In this document: positions 1-6,897 of the stretch, piece by piece
Numbering within the stretch: the stretch's first letter is position 1
How the letters are laid out: every line of letters begins with the position of its first letter
From: an uncultured bacterium
GTDB taxonomy: Bacteria; Patescibacteriota; Minisyncoccia; Phycocordibacterales; UBA2100
Assembly: GCA_903858755.1 (NCBI GenBank)
Contig: CAIOKC010000008.1
Span: 1 to 39,354, forward strand
DNA: 39,354 nt
Direction: 5' to 3'
Notes under the pieces: model-generated
Databases searched by the model: none
Seen by the model: the letters and a program-made list of their open reading frames with translations, nothing else
What the model was told of the DNA's origin: nothing
Made by a program: the position numbers and the translations under genes

Positions 1-2
1 TA

Positions 3-185
3 GAAAAAGCGGGTATGAAAGGCGCGCAGGTCGGCGGCGCGATCGCCTCGCCCCAGCACCCGAATTATCTGGTCAACAAAGATGGCGCAACGGCAAAAGA
101 TGTCCGAGCGCTCGCTGAGCGGATACGAGCGGCGGTGAAATCTGCATTCGGCGTCGAGCTTCGAGAAGAGGCGGCGGTCTTCTGA
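3..185 (+). CDS. murB: UDP-N-acetylenolpyruvoylglucosamine reductase, C-terminal end (partial)
   Basis: The window opens inside a gene; the last 60 codons are present and end in TGA at 183-185. The tail reads GGAIASPQHPNYLVN, then ATAKDV, then FGVELREE. This is the C-terminal pattern of MurB (family consensus GGAxVSxKHANFIVN, ATAxDV, GVxLExEV). MurB is the cytoplasmic FAD enzyme that reduces UDP-GlcNAc-enolpyruvate to UDP-MurNAc in peptidoglycan synthesis. The C-terminal glutamate pair fits the position of the catalytic acid in type II MurB proteins. The FAD domain lies outside the window. Nothing separates it from the uvrA promoter except about 60 bases. Confidence 0.85.
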   Translation, partial: EKAGMKGAQVGGAIASPQHPNYLVNKDGATAKDVRALAERIRAAVKSAFGVELREEAAVF

Positions 186-188
186 TCG

Positions 189-197
189 TGCTATACT
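189..197 (+). promoter_or_regulatory. extended -10 promoter of uvrA
   Basis: TGC followed by TATACT (192-197) forms an extended -10 box. No good -35 is visible. Transcription should start near 204, giving a leader of about 40 bases. In the leader, ACCCC and GGGGT can pair as a small hairpin. No Shine-Dalgarno sequence precedes the uvrA ATG. Confidence 0.55.
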
Positions 198-243
198 CGC
201 CTACTCCAACCCCTAGCGCTGTCGCGGGGGTCGGAATCGTTGT

Positions 244-2901
244 ATGTCTTCAGAGAAAAACAATTTCAAAGAAGGGAAGATCGTCGTAAAAGGCGCCCGC
301 ACCCACAACCTCAAGAACGTGAGCGTGGAGCTGCCGCGCGGGAAGATGATCGTTTTCACCGGTCTCTCGGGGTCGGGCAAGTCGTCGCTCGCATTTGATA
401 CTATTTTCGCGGAAGGTCAGCGCAAGTACGTGGAATCGCTCTCGGCATACGCGCGACAATTCTTGCGCCAGATGCAAAAGCCGGATGTCGATGAAATCAC
501 CGGTCTTTCTCCCGCGATCTCGATCGCCCAGAAAAGCCGCTCCAACAATCCGCGCTCGACAGTGGCGACCATCACCGAGATTTACGATTACCTCCGCGTA
601 CTCTATGCGCGCGTGGGGAAGCCGCACTGCCCCGTATGCGGTCGGGAAGTGCGCAAGCAAACCAATGAAGAGATCTTGGAATCGGTGCTCACGATAGTGG
701 AACAGGCACGCACACGCATCACGATCCCGACCAAAAAGCATAAATCTGGCAAGCTCACTGCGGGGGTCTCGAAGGCGAAGGTGCGCATAGCGAGCCCTGT
801 CGTCGTGGGGAGGAAGGGCGAGTACTACCAGCTGCTCTACGACATGCTCAACAAGGGGTTCGAGAAGGCGATCATCGACGGCGAAGAAAAATCGCTGCGC
901 GAGCGCATCGAGCTCAAGAAGCATTTCAAGCACGATATCGACATCGTCGTCGATGAGATATTTGTCTCTGAATTTGTCGACGATGCAAAGGCGGCGCACG
1001 AGCGCGCGAGCGAGGCGATCGAGCGGGCGCTTGCCGAATCCGATGGGCTCGTGCGCATCACCGATCCCGCCGGGCTTTCGAAGATCGTGTCTGCGAAATT
1101 CATGTGCGCGTACGACGGATTTTCTTTTCCTGAAATCGAACCGCGCCTCTTTTCTTTCAATTCGCCGTACGGCGCGTGCCCCGAGTGCAAAGGTCTTGGC
1201 ACCAAATACTTCTTCGGCGACGAAGCGTGCGATACATGCCACGGGGCGCGCCTCCGACCGGAATCGCTCAGTGTCTTTCTCGGGAAGGTGGAGGAGCCCG
1301 CGGGGCACGATGGTCCTGCGCGCGGGACGAACATCGTCAGCCTCTCGTCTTTTTCCATACAGGATGCGCAGCATTTCTTCGATACTCTCAAACTCACGAA
1401 GAAGGAGCAGGAGATTTCAAAAGTCATCATCAAGGAGATCACGAGCCGCCTCGCCTTTATGCTCGACGTGGGTATCGAATACCTCACCCTCGACCGCAAG
1501 GCGAATACGCTCTCGGGCGGGGAGGCGCAGCGCATCCGCCTCGCATCGCAGCTTGGAAGCGGGCTCGTGGGCGCGCTCTACGTCCTCGACGAACCGACGA
1601 TTGGTCTTCATCAGCGCGACAACGATAAGCTCATAGCGACGCTCAAACGCTTGCGCGATCTCGGCAATACGGTACTCGTGGTCGAACACGACGAGGATAC
1701 GATCTACGCCTCGGACTACATCGTCGATATCGGACCGGGCGCGGGCGTGCATGGCGGGGAAATCGTCGTCTCGGGCTGGCTCGAAGATTTGCTCACCGCG
1801 AAGACCGAAAAGAGCGGCTCGCGCACGCTTTCGTACTTGCGCGAGGAGGAAGCGATAGAAATGCCTGCACAGCGCCGAGAAGCGGATCGCGGCAAGCTGA
1901 AAATACGCGGCGGCAACAAATTCAACATCAAGAATCTCGATATCGATATACCACTTAGCAAGTTCGTCGTCGTTTCTGGCGTTTCGGGCTCGGGCAAGTC
2001 GACCTTCCTCTACGAAATACTGCACCGCAATCTGCAAGCCCGTTTCGACAAGAGGTATCGCTCCGCGAAAACCTACAATGTATCCGAATTTTCTGGCACC
2101 GAGTACCTCGGTCGCTCGATTCTTATCGACCAATCTCCCATCGGGCGCACGCCGCGCTCGAACCCGGCGACCTACACCGGCGCGTGGACGCATATCCGCG
2201 ATCTCTTTGCGATGAGCGAGGAATCAAAAGCGCGCGGCTGGGGTCCTGGTCGTTTCTCTTTCAATGTAAAAGGCGGTCGCTGCGAAGCGTGCCAAGGCAA
2301 CGGGCTCGTCGCGGTGGAAATGCACTTCCTACCGACGGTGTATGTGACCTGCGACATATGCACCGGGAAGCGTTTTATGAAAGAGACGCTCGAGGTGAAG
2401 TACAAGAAGAAAAATATCCACGACGTGCTCTCGATGACCGTCGAGGAGGGTCTCGCTTTTTTCGAAGACATACCAGCGATCGCCGATCGCTTGCAGACCT
2501 TGATAGATGTAGGGCTCGGCTACCTCGAGCTCGGACAGAGCGCGACGACACTCTCAGGCGGTGAGGCGCAGCGCGTGAAAATCGCTTCAGAGCTCTTCCG
2601 CCCCGGACTCACCAAGACGATGTACCTCCTCGACGAGCCGACGGTCGGGCTCCACTACGACGACGTGGCGAAGCTCATTCAGATACTCCAGAAGCTCGTC
2701 GAACACGGCAACACGGTAGTCGTCATCGAACACAATCTTGATATTCTCAAGTGCGCAGACTACCTCATCGACATGGGACCCGAAGGAGGACAGAGAGGCG
2801 GGAAGCTTGTCGCGAAGGGGACGCCAGAAGAGGTCGCAAAGACGGATGGTTCCCACACAGGTCAGTACCTGAAGCGAGTACTGAGGAAAAAGCGCTCGTG
2901 A
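244..2901 (+). CDS. uvrA: excinuclease ABC subunit A (UvrA), shortened zinc-finger region
   Basis: This is the damage-sensing ATPase of nucleotide excision repair; it dimerises, recruits UvrB and acts on DNA in the cytoplasm. Two ABC modules are complete: Walker A GLSGSGKS at residues 40-47 and GVSGSGKST at 579-587, signatures LSGGEAQR from 423 and 770, Walker B LDEP at 448-451 and 796-799. The C-terminal zinc finger is intact (C680, C683, C703, C706). The protein has 885 residues against about 940 in E. coli. The missing stretch lies between the CPEC pair (312/315) and C329/C332, where E. coli has over 100 residues. The first zinc knuckle reads C288-A-Y-D291, so its second cysteine is replaced by aspartate. 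An extra CPVC pair sits at 129-132. uvrC follows after one small gene; uvrB is not in the window. Confidence 0.97.
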   Translation: MSSEKNNFKEGKIVVKGARTHNLKNVSVELPRGKMIVFTGLSGSGKSSLAFDTIFAEGQRKYVESLSAYARQFLRQMQKPDVDEITGLSPAISIAQKSRSNNPRSTVATITEIYDYLRVLYARVGKPHCPVCGREVRKQTNEEILESVLTIVEQARTRITIPTKKHKSGKLTAGVSKAKVRIASPVVVGRKGEYYQLLYDMLNKGFEKAIIDGEEKSLRERIELKKHFKHDIDIVVDEIFVSEFVDDAKAAHERASEAIERALAESDGLVRITDPAGLSKIVSAKFMCAYDGFSFPEIEPRLFSFNSPYGACPECKGLGTKYFFGDEACDTCHGARLRPESLSVFLGKVEEPAGHDGPARGTNIVSLSSFSIQDAQHFFDTLKLTKKEQEISKVIIKEITSRLAFMLDVGIEYLTLDRKANTLSGGEAQRIRLASQLGSGLVGALYVLDEPTIGLHQRDNDKLIATLKRLRDLGNTVLVVEHDEDTIYASDYIVDIGPGAGVHGGEIVVSGWLEDLLTAKTEKSGSRTLSYLREEEAIEMPAQRREADRGKLKIRGGNKFNIKNLDIDIPLSKFVVVSGVSGSGKSTFLYEILHRNLQARFDKRYRSAKTYNVSEFSGTEYLGRSILIDQSPIGRTPRSNPATYTGAWTHIRDLFAMSEESKARGWGPGRFSFNVKGGRCEACQGNGLVAVEMHFLPTVYVTCDICTGKRFMKETLEVKYKKKNIHDVLSMTVEEGLAFFEDIPAIADRLQTLIDVGLGYLELGQSATTLSGGEAQRVKIASELFRPGLTKTMYLLDEPTVGLHYDDVAKLIQILQKLVEHGNTVVVIEHNLDILKCADYLIDMGPEGGQRGGKLVAKGTPEEVAKTDGSHTGQYLKRVLRKKRS

Positions 2902-2913
2902 GTTGTCCCCACC

Positions 2914-2942
2914 TTGCGTTATTCGCGAAGAGAGAGTAGAGT
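2914..2942 (+). promoter_or_regulatory. promoter of the small gene at 2991
   Basis: TTGCGT (2914-2919), a 17-base spacer and TAGAGT (2937-2942) make a plausible sigma-70 promoter with a start near 2949. The leader contains a small hairpin, GAGCA / TGCTC with a GAG loop at 2952-2964, and ends in a purine-rich AGGGGG ribosome-binding stretch. Confidence 0.45.
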
Positions 2943-2990
2943 GAGTTTTTAGAGCAGAGTGCTCATTTCTCACACCTGATAGGGGGTCGC

Positions 2991-3293
2991 ATGGGTAGTC
3001 CAGGCGCTGATGGTAACGCGGCGACTGCGCCGCAGTTAGCCTTCACCAAACTCACGGAGGATCAACTCCGAGAAATCGAGGAATATTTCGTCATGCCTTT
3101 TGTCGAATGGCGGCGTTCGTGGGAGGAGGTGTTCTTGTGGTTTTTCGGGAAAGAATACCCGGGCGATCACATGCACTGGTCTCGCATGCTCGCTGTCTGC
3201 ATGCAGCGAAAAGACGAGCTGAAGATCCCGATTCTCTTGCTGCGTCGGTACCACGCTGAATGCGCCTTCGATCAGAATGCGACGTGGAAATAA
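2991..3293 (+). CDS. small hypothetical protein (100 aa)
   Basis: I do not recognise this protein. It has 100 residues, no predicted membrane segment or signal peptide, and an aromatic, charged centre (WRRSWEEVFLWFFGKEY). Support for a real gene: AGGGGG about 6 bases before the ATG, a plausible promoter at 2914-2942, and codon use like the neighbours. It lies alone between uvrA and uvrC on the same strand, so a link to excision repair is possible from position only. Confidence 0.55.
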   Translation: MGSPGADGNAATAPQLAFTKLTEDQLREIEEYFVMPFVEWRRSWEEVFLWFFGKEYPGDHMHWSRMLAVCMQRKDELKIPILLLRRYHAECAFDQNATWK

Positions 3294-3324
3294 GCACACT
3301 ACGGAGGTCAATAGTATCTCCACT

Positions 3325-3348
3325 TGCCGCAGTCTCCATACTGCGGCA
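3325..3348 (+). promoter_or_regulatory. hairpin just before uvrC
   Basis: Arms TGCCGCAGT (3325-3333) and ACTGCGGCA (3340-3348) pair perfectly around a 6-base loop and end next to the AGGA ribosome-binding site of uvrC. It could weaken ribosome access or end the upstream transcript. There is no T-run, so a regular terminator is unlikely. Confidence 0.4.
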
Positions 3349-3359
3349 GGATGTTTGGG

Positions 3360-4676
3360 ATGACCAAGCACGACCTTAGGAAATTCAAGCTCCCAGATTC
3401 GCCGGGGGTCTATACCTTCAGGAAAGGGAGGAAGATGTTGTATATCGGGAAAGCTGCGAGTCTGCGCGACCGCGTCCGCAGCTATTTCTCGCCAGATCTC
3501 GCAAAGGGTCGCGGAAGTCGCATTGTGGGCATGGTCGCCGAAGCGGATTCGCTTTCGCACAAAAAGACGCGATCAGTCCTTGAGGCGCTGATCCTCGAGG
3601 CGAATCTCATCAAGAGATATCAGCCGCCGTACAACGTCGACCAGAAGGACAACAAGAGCTTCAACTACGTCGTTATCACGAAAGAAGATTTCCCTCGCGT
3701 ACTTCTCGTGCGCGGGCGAGAGCTGTTCCAAAATTATGGGTTTCGTAAACCCCTATATAGGGGTTTACGAAACCCTTATATATTTGGTCCGTATCCGCAT
3801 GGCTTGCAGCTCCAGGAAGCTTTGAAAATCGTCCGGAAGATCTTCCCGTTTCGCGACACATGCACACCCAGCTCTGAAAAATCTCGTCAGTGGAAGGCTA
3901 AGCCTTCCAAGCCTTGTTTCAATAGGCAGATCGGGCTCTGCCCCGGAGTGTGCTCCGGCGATATTTCGAAAGCGGATTATGCGCGTACCATCCGCAATAT
4001 CAGAGAACTTTTTGAAGGCAATTTCCACGGGCTCAAGCGTAGGCTCGCGCGAGAGATGAGTGATGCTGCCAAGAAGGAAGATTTCGAGAAAGCGGCTACT
4101 CTGCGCGAGCAGATCAACGCGCTCGAACACATTCGCGATGTGTCGCTCATCAAGGGCGACATCCGGGTTGCGAGCGGAGGCGGCGCCCGCATCGAGGCGT
4201 ACGATATCGCGCACACTGCCGGCAGTGAGACCGTCGGCGTCATGACGGTGGTTTCGAATGGGGAAGCGGTAAAAGCCGCGTACCGGAAATTCAAAATACG
4301 CTCGGCGACCAATGACGACGTCGCGGCGCTCAGGGAGGTCCTCGCGCGGCGCCTCAATCACTCTGAGTGGCCGCTTCCGCGGATGTTCGTCGTCGATGGC
4401 GGGAAAGGGCAAGTGCGCGCGGCAGAGCGTGTCTTGAAAGATGCTGGCGTGGAGATTCCTATTGTCGGTGTCGTGAAGAATGAATTCCATAAGCCAGAGC
4501 GGCTTATCGGCAACGTGCGTGCGATACAAGCATACGAGCAAGATATCTTACTCGCCAACAGCGAGGCGCACCGCTTCGCCATCGCTTGGCACCGTACGCG
4601 AAGGCGCAAGGCGATGGTACAATGGAAAAATGGCGCGCACGATAGTCGGCGTTCTTCGCGGCGGGACTTCGAGTGA
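3360..4676 (+). CDS. uvrC: excinuclease ABC subunit C (UvrC), lacking the C-terminal HhH
   Basis: UvrC makes both incisions next to a lesion in the UvrA-UvrB pathway. The ATG at 3360 is chosen because AGGA lies 8 bases upstream and family members start shortly before the LPDSPGVY motif; 3351 is an alternative in-frame ATG. Domains: GIY-YIG nuclease (GVY at 16-18, YIG at 28-30, R36), UVR motif for UvrB contact near 237-260, and the RNase-H-like nuclease with its catalytic residues present (D282, D319/D320, D346, H404). At 438 residues it is far shorter than the usual 600 or so and ends soon after the catalytic His, so the helix-hairpin-helix DNA-binding tail is absent. A perfect 38-base palindrome is read as residues 127-139 and a 19-base palindrome as about 178-183. 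The last 47 bases overlap ddl. Confidence 0.95.
   Translation: MTKHDLRKFKLPDSPGVYTFRKGRKMLYIGKAASLRDRVRSYFSPDLAKGRGSRIVGMVAEADSLSHKKTRSVLEALILEANLIKRYQPPYNVDQKDNKSFNYVVITKEDFPRVLLVRGRELFQNYGFRKPLYRGLRNPYIFGPYPHGLQLQEALKIVRKIFPFRDTCTPSSEKSRQWKAKPSKPCFNRQIGLCPGVCSGDISKADYARTIRNIRELFEGNFHGLKRRLAREMSDAAKKEDFEKAATLREQINALEHIRDVSLIKGDIRVASGGGARIEAYDIAHTAGSETVGVMTVVSNGEAVKAAYRKFKIRSATNDDVAALREVLARRLNHSEWPLPRMFVVDGGKGQVRAAERVLKDAGVEIPIVGVVKNEFHKPERLIGNVRAIQAYEQDILLANSEAHRFAIAWHRTRRRKAMVQWKNGAHDSRRSSRRDFE
3738..3775. repeat. perfect 38-base palindrome inside uvrC
   Basis: Left arm GGGTTTCGTAAACCCC (3738-3753) and right arm GGGGTTTACGAAACCC (3760-3775) are exact reverse complements around TATATA, which is itself self-complementary. 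It is translated in the uvrC frame and falls in the variable loop before the conserved FGPYP motif. Short-loop family members such as B. subtilis UvrC have about 13 fewer residues here, though E. coli UvrC also has a long loop. Compact perfect palindromes read in frame recall Rickettsia palindromic elements in kind, not in sequence. Confidence 0.85.
3891..3909. repeat. 19-base palindrome inside uvrC
   Basis: TGGAAGGCT (3891-3899), one centre base, then AGCCTTCCA (3901-3909). It encodes WKAKPS in a linker between the FPF-DTC and PCFNRQIG motifs, where the family is variable in length. It may be a second, smaller palindromic insertion. Confidence 0.55.
4615..4623 (+). promoter_or_regulatory. 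extended -10 promoter of ddl (leaderless)
   Basis: TGG then TACAAT (4618-4623), six bases before the ddl ATG. The start point would fall on the A of the start codon. The element lies inside the end of uvrC. Confidence 0.5.
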
Positions 4677-5604
4677 GTACCCGCTCTCGCTCAAGACGGG
4701 CGCAGCAATGCTCGCTGCACTGCCTGAGGATGCGTACGATACGCGCGATATTTTCGTCGACAAAAGCGGCATATGGCACTTCCGCGGTCAGCCCGCGACT
4801 CCCGCGCGAGCACTCACGCAAATCGACGTTGTCTTGAACGCGCTTCACGGCGGGGTGGGAGAGGACGGCAGCGTCCAGCGCATTCTCGAGCGGGCTGGAG
4901 TACCGTATGCCGGCTCGCGCCCGGTCGCCGCAAGCCTCTCGCTCAACAAAATACGCGCACGCGAAGTGCTGCAGCGCGCCGGCATCGAGATGCCGCGGGC
5001 GATCGCTTTCTCTCTTGAGAATGATCTGACGACTGCGGAGATGGCGCGGGCTGTCTTCTCGCAATTCGGTCCGCCGTATGTGGTGAAGCCGCCGACCGAT
5101 GGCAGCTCGCGCGGGATCCGGCTTGCGAAAGCGATCCTGGATCTTTCCGACGCGATCGGCGATGTGATCGACGCGTACGGCGCGGTCCTCGTCGAAGAGC
5201 ACGTCCGCGGGCAAGAGGCGAATGTCGGGATTATCGAGGGCTTCCGCAACGAAGATTTGTATGCGCTTCCGCCTGCGCAGGTCATCCTTCCGCCGGAGAT
5301 GTCTTTCATGCAGCCGCATGTCCACGACGACGGGTTGCTCAGGCATATCGTACCCAGCACATTCTCACACGACGAGAAGTACGCGCTTGCGGAGATCGCC
5401 CGAGCAGCGCATAAGGCGCTTGGCATGGATCACTTCTCTCGCGCTGATATCATCCTCACTTCCCGCGGACCGGTGCTGCTCGAGGTCGATGCCACTCCGG
5501 CGCTCCACGCAGGATCTTCTTTTCCGCACATGCTCGAATCGGTCGGCTCTTCGATACTCGAATTTCTCGAACATGCAATCCGCCTTGCGCGAGGTCGCGC
5601 ATGA
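4630..5604 (+). CDS. ddl: D-alanine-D-alanine ligase family, ATP-grasp
   Basis: Ddl joins two D-alanines using ATP for the peptidoglycan stem peptide, in the cytoplasm. The 324-residue protein has the N-terminal GGTSSEYPLSL motif (11-21), the ATP-grasp core with VVKPPTDGSS and VLVEEHVRG, and the C-terminal loop LLEVDATPALHAGSSFP (E285, D287). In typical Ddl enzymes that loop reads ExNxxPGxT; here the metal-binding asparagine is D287 and the glycine is lost, so substrate choice might differ. The ATG at 4630 is supported by an extended -10 box six bases upstream and by the family N-terminus. A tRNA gene follows 20 bases after the stop. Confidence 0.85.
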   Translation: MARTIVGVLRGGTSSEYPLSLKTGAAMLAALPEDAYDTRDIFVDKSGIWHFRGQPATPARALTQIDVVLNALHGGVGEDGSVQRILERAGVPYAGSRPVAASLSLNKIRAREVLQRAGIEMPRAIAFSLENDLTTAEMARAVFSQFGPPYVVKPPTDGSSRGIRLAKAILDLSDAIGDVIDAYGAVLVEEHVRGQEANVGIIEGFRNEDLYALPPAQVILPPEMSFMQPHVHDDGLLRHIVPSTFSHDEKYALAEIARAAHKALGMDHFSRADIILTSRGPVLLEVDATPALHAGSSFPHMLESVGSSILEFLEHAIRLARGRA

Positions 5605-5613
5605 CGGTATCGT
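5585..5613 (+). promoter_or_regulatory. promoter of tRNA-Ala
   Basis: TTGCGC (5585-5590), a 17-base spacer and TATCGT (5608-5613) overlap the end of ddl. The start would be near 5620, five bases before the mature tRNA. Confidence 0.5.
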
Positions 5614-5624
5614 AGTGTTTCGGA

Positions 5625-5697
5625 GGGCCTTTAGCTCATTTGGTAGAGCACCTCATTTGCAATGAGGGGGTGACCGGTTCGAATCCGGTAAGGTCCA
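5625..5697 (+). tRNA. tRNA-Ala (anticodon UGC)
   Basis: A 73-base cloverleaf. The acceptor stem pairs GGGCCTT with AAGGTCC and contains the G3:U70 wobble that identifies tRNA-Ala. The anticodon stem CCTCA/TGAGG holds the loop TTTGCAA with anticodon TGC at 5658-5660. The T arm contains GGTTCGAATCC, and the discriminator base is A. CCA is not encoded, so it must be added after transcription. Confidence 0.97.
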
Positions 5698-5732
5698 AAC
5701 CAGCTTCAGTTCAGCGCTATCGCGTACGGCTC

Positions 5733-5761
5733 TTTGGATATCGCAGTAGGAAGGTTATCCT
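5733..5761 (+). promoter_or_regulatory. promoter of the sigma factor gene
   Basis: TTTGGA (5733-5738), 17 bases, TATCCT (5756-5761), then eight bases to the ATG at 5770. This favours a leaderless start at 5770 and argues against the in-frame ATG at 5734, which lies within the -35 box. Confidence 0.5.
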
Positions 5762-5769
5762 TTATTCCT

Positions 5770-6330
5770 ATGGTCTCACAGAGAGGCGCCACATCGGAGG
5801 CGTGGATCCTGAAGCGCGAGCGCGAATTCCTCGCGGCGCATGAAAAGTACGCCGATCAGATATTTCGGCACTGCTTGGTCCGCATCCGCGACAGGGAAGT
5901 CGCAAAAGATCTCGCGCAGGAGACCTTCTCGCGTGCGTGGCTCTACCTCTCGAAAGGAAAAGAAGTGGAGTACATGCGCGCATTTCTCTATCGCGTCGCC
6001 AACAATCTCATCGTCGACTACTCGCGCAAGAAAAAAACGTCATCTCTCGATTCGATGATGGAGGAAGACGGCTTCGAAGCGGAAGACGAAAGCGCCGCGA
6101 ATCCGGAGGATATTCCGGCAAGTAGGGAAGCGGTGAAGCTTCTCGAATCGCTCGACGATATCTATCGCGTCGTCATCACGATGCGTTTTCTCGATGAGAT
6201 GTCCCCGAAGGAGATAGCCGCTGCCCTCGATACATCGGAAAACGTGGTTTCGGTGCGCATTCACCGGGGTATGCAACGTTTGCGGGAGATGGCTGCTCGC
6301 ACACCGGAGTGCATTGACAATATTCCGTGA
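5770..6330 (+). CDS. ECF-type RNA polymerase sigma factor
   Basis: An alternative sigma factor of the sigma-70 family that directs RNA polymerase to a special promoter set. The protein has 186 residues. Region 2 is at roughly 25-90, with the typical VAKDLAQETFSRAWLYL and FLYRVANNLIVDYSRKK segments. An acidic linker follows (95-125), then region 4 at about 130-180 with a helix-turn-helix in EMSPKEIAAALDTSENVVSVRIHRGMQRL. Regions 1 and 3 are absent, as in ECF factors. The next genes on the strand are an RRM protein and a DUF5667 membrane protein with a cytoplasmic N-terminus, which may act as its regulator; that link is inference from position. Confidence 0.9.
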   Translation: MVSQRGATSEAWILKREREFLAAHEKYADQIFRHCLVRIRDREVAKDLAQETFSRAWLYLSKGKEVEYMRAFLYRVANNLIVDYSRKKKTSSLDSMMEEDGFEAEDESAANPEDIPASREAVKLLESLDDIYRVVITMRFLDEMSPKEIAAALDTSENVVSVRIHRGMQRLREMAARTPECIDNIP

Positions 6331-6342
6331 TGCCGGCATGAT
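6314..6342 (+). promoter_or_regulatory. promoter of the RRM protein gene
   Basis: A perfect TTGACA (6314-6319), a 17-base spacer and CATGAT (6337-6342) overlap the end of the sigma gene. The predicted start near 6349 leaves a leader of about 90 bases, unusually long for this window. Confidence 0.5.
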
Positions 6343-6376
6343 GCTGGTGAATGTAGCGTTTTCCGATTGCTATGCG

Positions 6377-6411
6377 TGTAAACCGCAAGGCAAGGGAAAG
6401 GTCGGTTTACA
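6377..6411 (+). promoter_or_regulatory. leader hairpin before the RRM gene
   Basis: TGTAAACCG (6377-6385) pairs with CGGTTTACA (6403-6411) across a 17-base purine-rich loop, within the long leader of the RRM gene. The AGAGGA stretch at 6417-6422 lies just after the stem. It could be a temperature- or protein-sensitive leader; this is inference. Confidence 0.4.
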
Positions 6412-6437
6412 TGTTTAGAGGAACAAGAACATAATGC

Positions 6438-6740
6438 ATGGCAAAGAAGCTGTATGTCGGTGGTCTTCCGTACGCGACGACCGACGCTGAGCTCAGAGAT
6501 GCGTTTTCGAAGGCAGGTGCCGTCGAGAGCGCGGTCATCATCATGGACAAGATGAGCGGTCGCTCGAAAGGTTTCGGTTTCGTCGAGATGTCTTCCGACG
6601 AGGAAGCGCAGAGCGCGATCGAGATGTTCAACGGAAAGGATTTCGGTGGACGCACCCTCACGGTCAATGAAGCTCGCCCCATGGAGGAGCGCCCTCGCCG
6701 CGATTTCCGCGGTGGCGGCAACGGAGGCGGTCGCTGGTAA
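6438..6740 (+). CDS. RRM-domain RNA-binding protein
   Basis: A 100-residue single RRM protein that binds single-stranded RNA, like the small bacterial and cyanobacterial Rbp proteins. RNP2 is LYVGGL (5-10) and RNP1 is KGFGFVEM (44-51), with the expected aromatic residues. The tail is short and rich in Arg and Gly (RRDFRGGGNGGGRW), common in RNA chaperones. In other bacteria such genes are often cold-induced and have long leaders; here too a leader of about 90 bases with a hairpin precedes the gene. A strong hairpin follows 20 bases after the stop. Confidence 0.93.
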   Translation: MAKKLYVGGLPYATTDAELRDAFSKAGAVESAVIIMDKMSGRSKGFGFVEMSSDEEAQSAIEMFNGKDFGGRTLTVNEARPMEERPRRDFRGGGNGGGRW

Positions 6741-6760
6741 AGCGCTCGGTTTCCGGATCA

Positions 6761-6790
6761 GCACGAGCCCCGCGTATGCGGGGCTCGTGC
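6761..6790 (+). terminator. hairpin terminator after the RRM gene
   Basis: GCACGAGCCCCGC (6761-6773), loop GTAT, and GCGGGGCTCGTGC (6778-6790) form a perfect 13-pair stem. The T-run is missing, so it may stop transcription weakly or protect the 3' end. Confidence 0.65.
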
Positions 6791-6839
6791 ATGTAAGAGC
6801 ACCCCTTGACGAGCGTCTTTAGGTGTGTGAGAGAAATTG

Positions 6840-6867
6840 TTGAACACGCTCCGGTATACGCTATGAT
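6840..6867 (+). promoter_or_regulatory. promoter of the DUF5667 gene
   Basis: TTGAAC (6840-6845), a 16-base spacer and TATGAT (6862-6867). The start would be near 6874, leaving a 24-base leader before the ATG at 6898. The gene therefore has its own promoter apart from the sigma gene. Confidence 0.5.
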
Positions 6868-6897
6868 ACGGAGTGTCCCCGCGTCTCTCGTGCGCCT

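Noticed and set aside
250-1374. Long open frame on the minus strand inside uvrA
   Set aside because: It is a shadow of the GC-rich uvrA codons; its translation is rich in Arg, Asp and His and shows no domain.
3943-3958. Third inverted repeat in uvrC (CCGGAG / CTCCGG)
   Set aside because: It encodes the conserved GLCPGVCSG motif and has only six-base arms, so codon use alone can explain it.
5734-5769. ATG at 5734 as the sigma factor start
   Set aside because: It lies in the -35 box of a good promoter; the ATG at 5770 fits promoter spacing.
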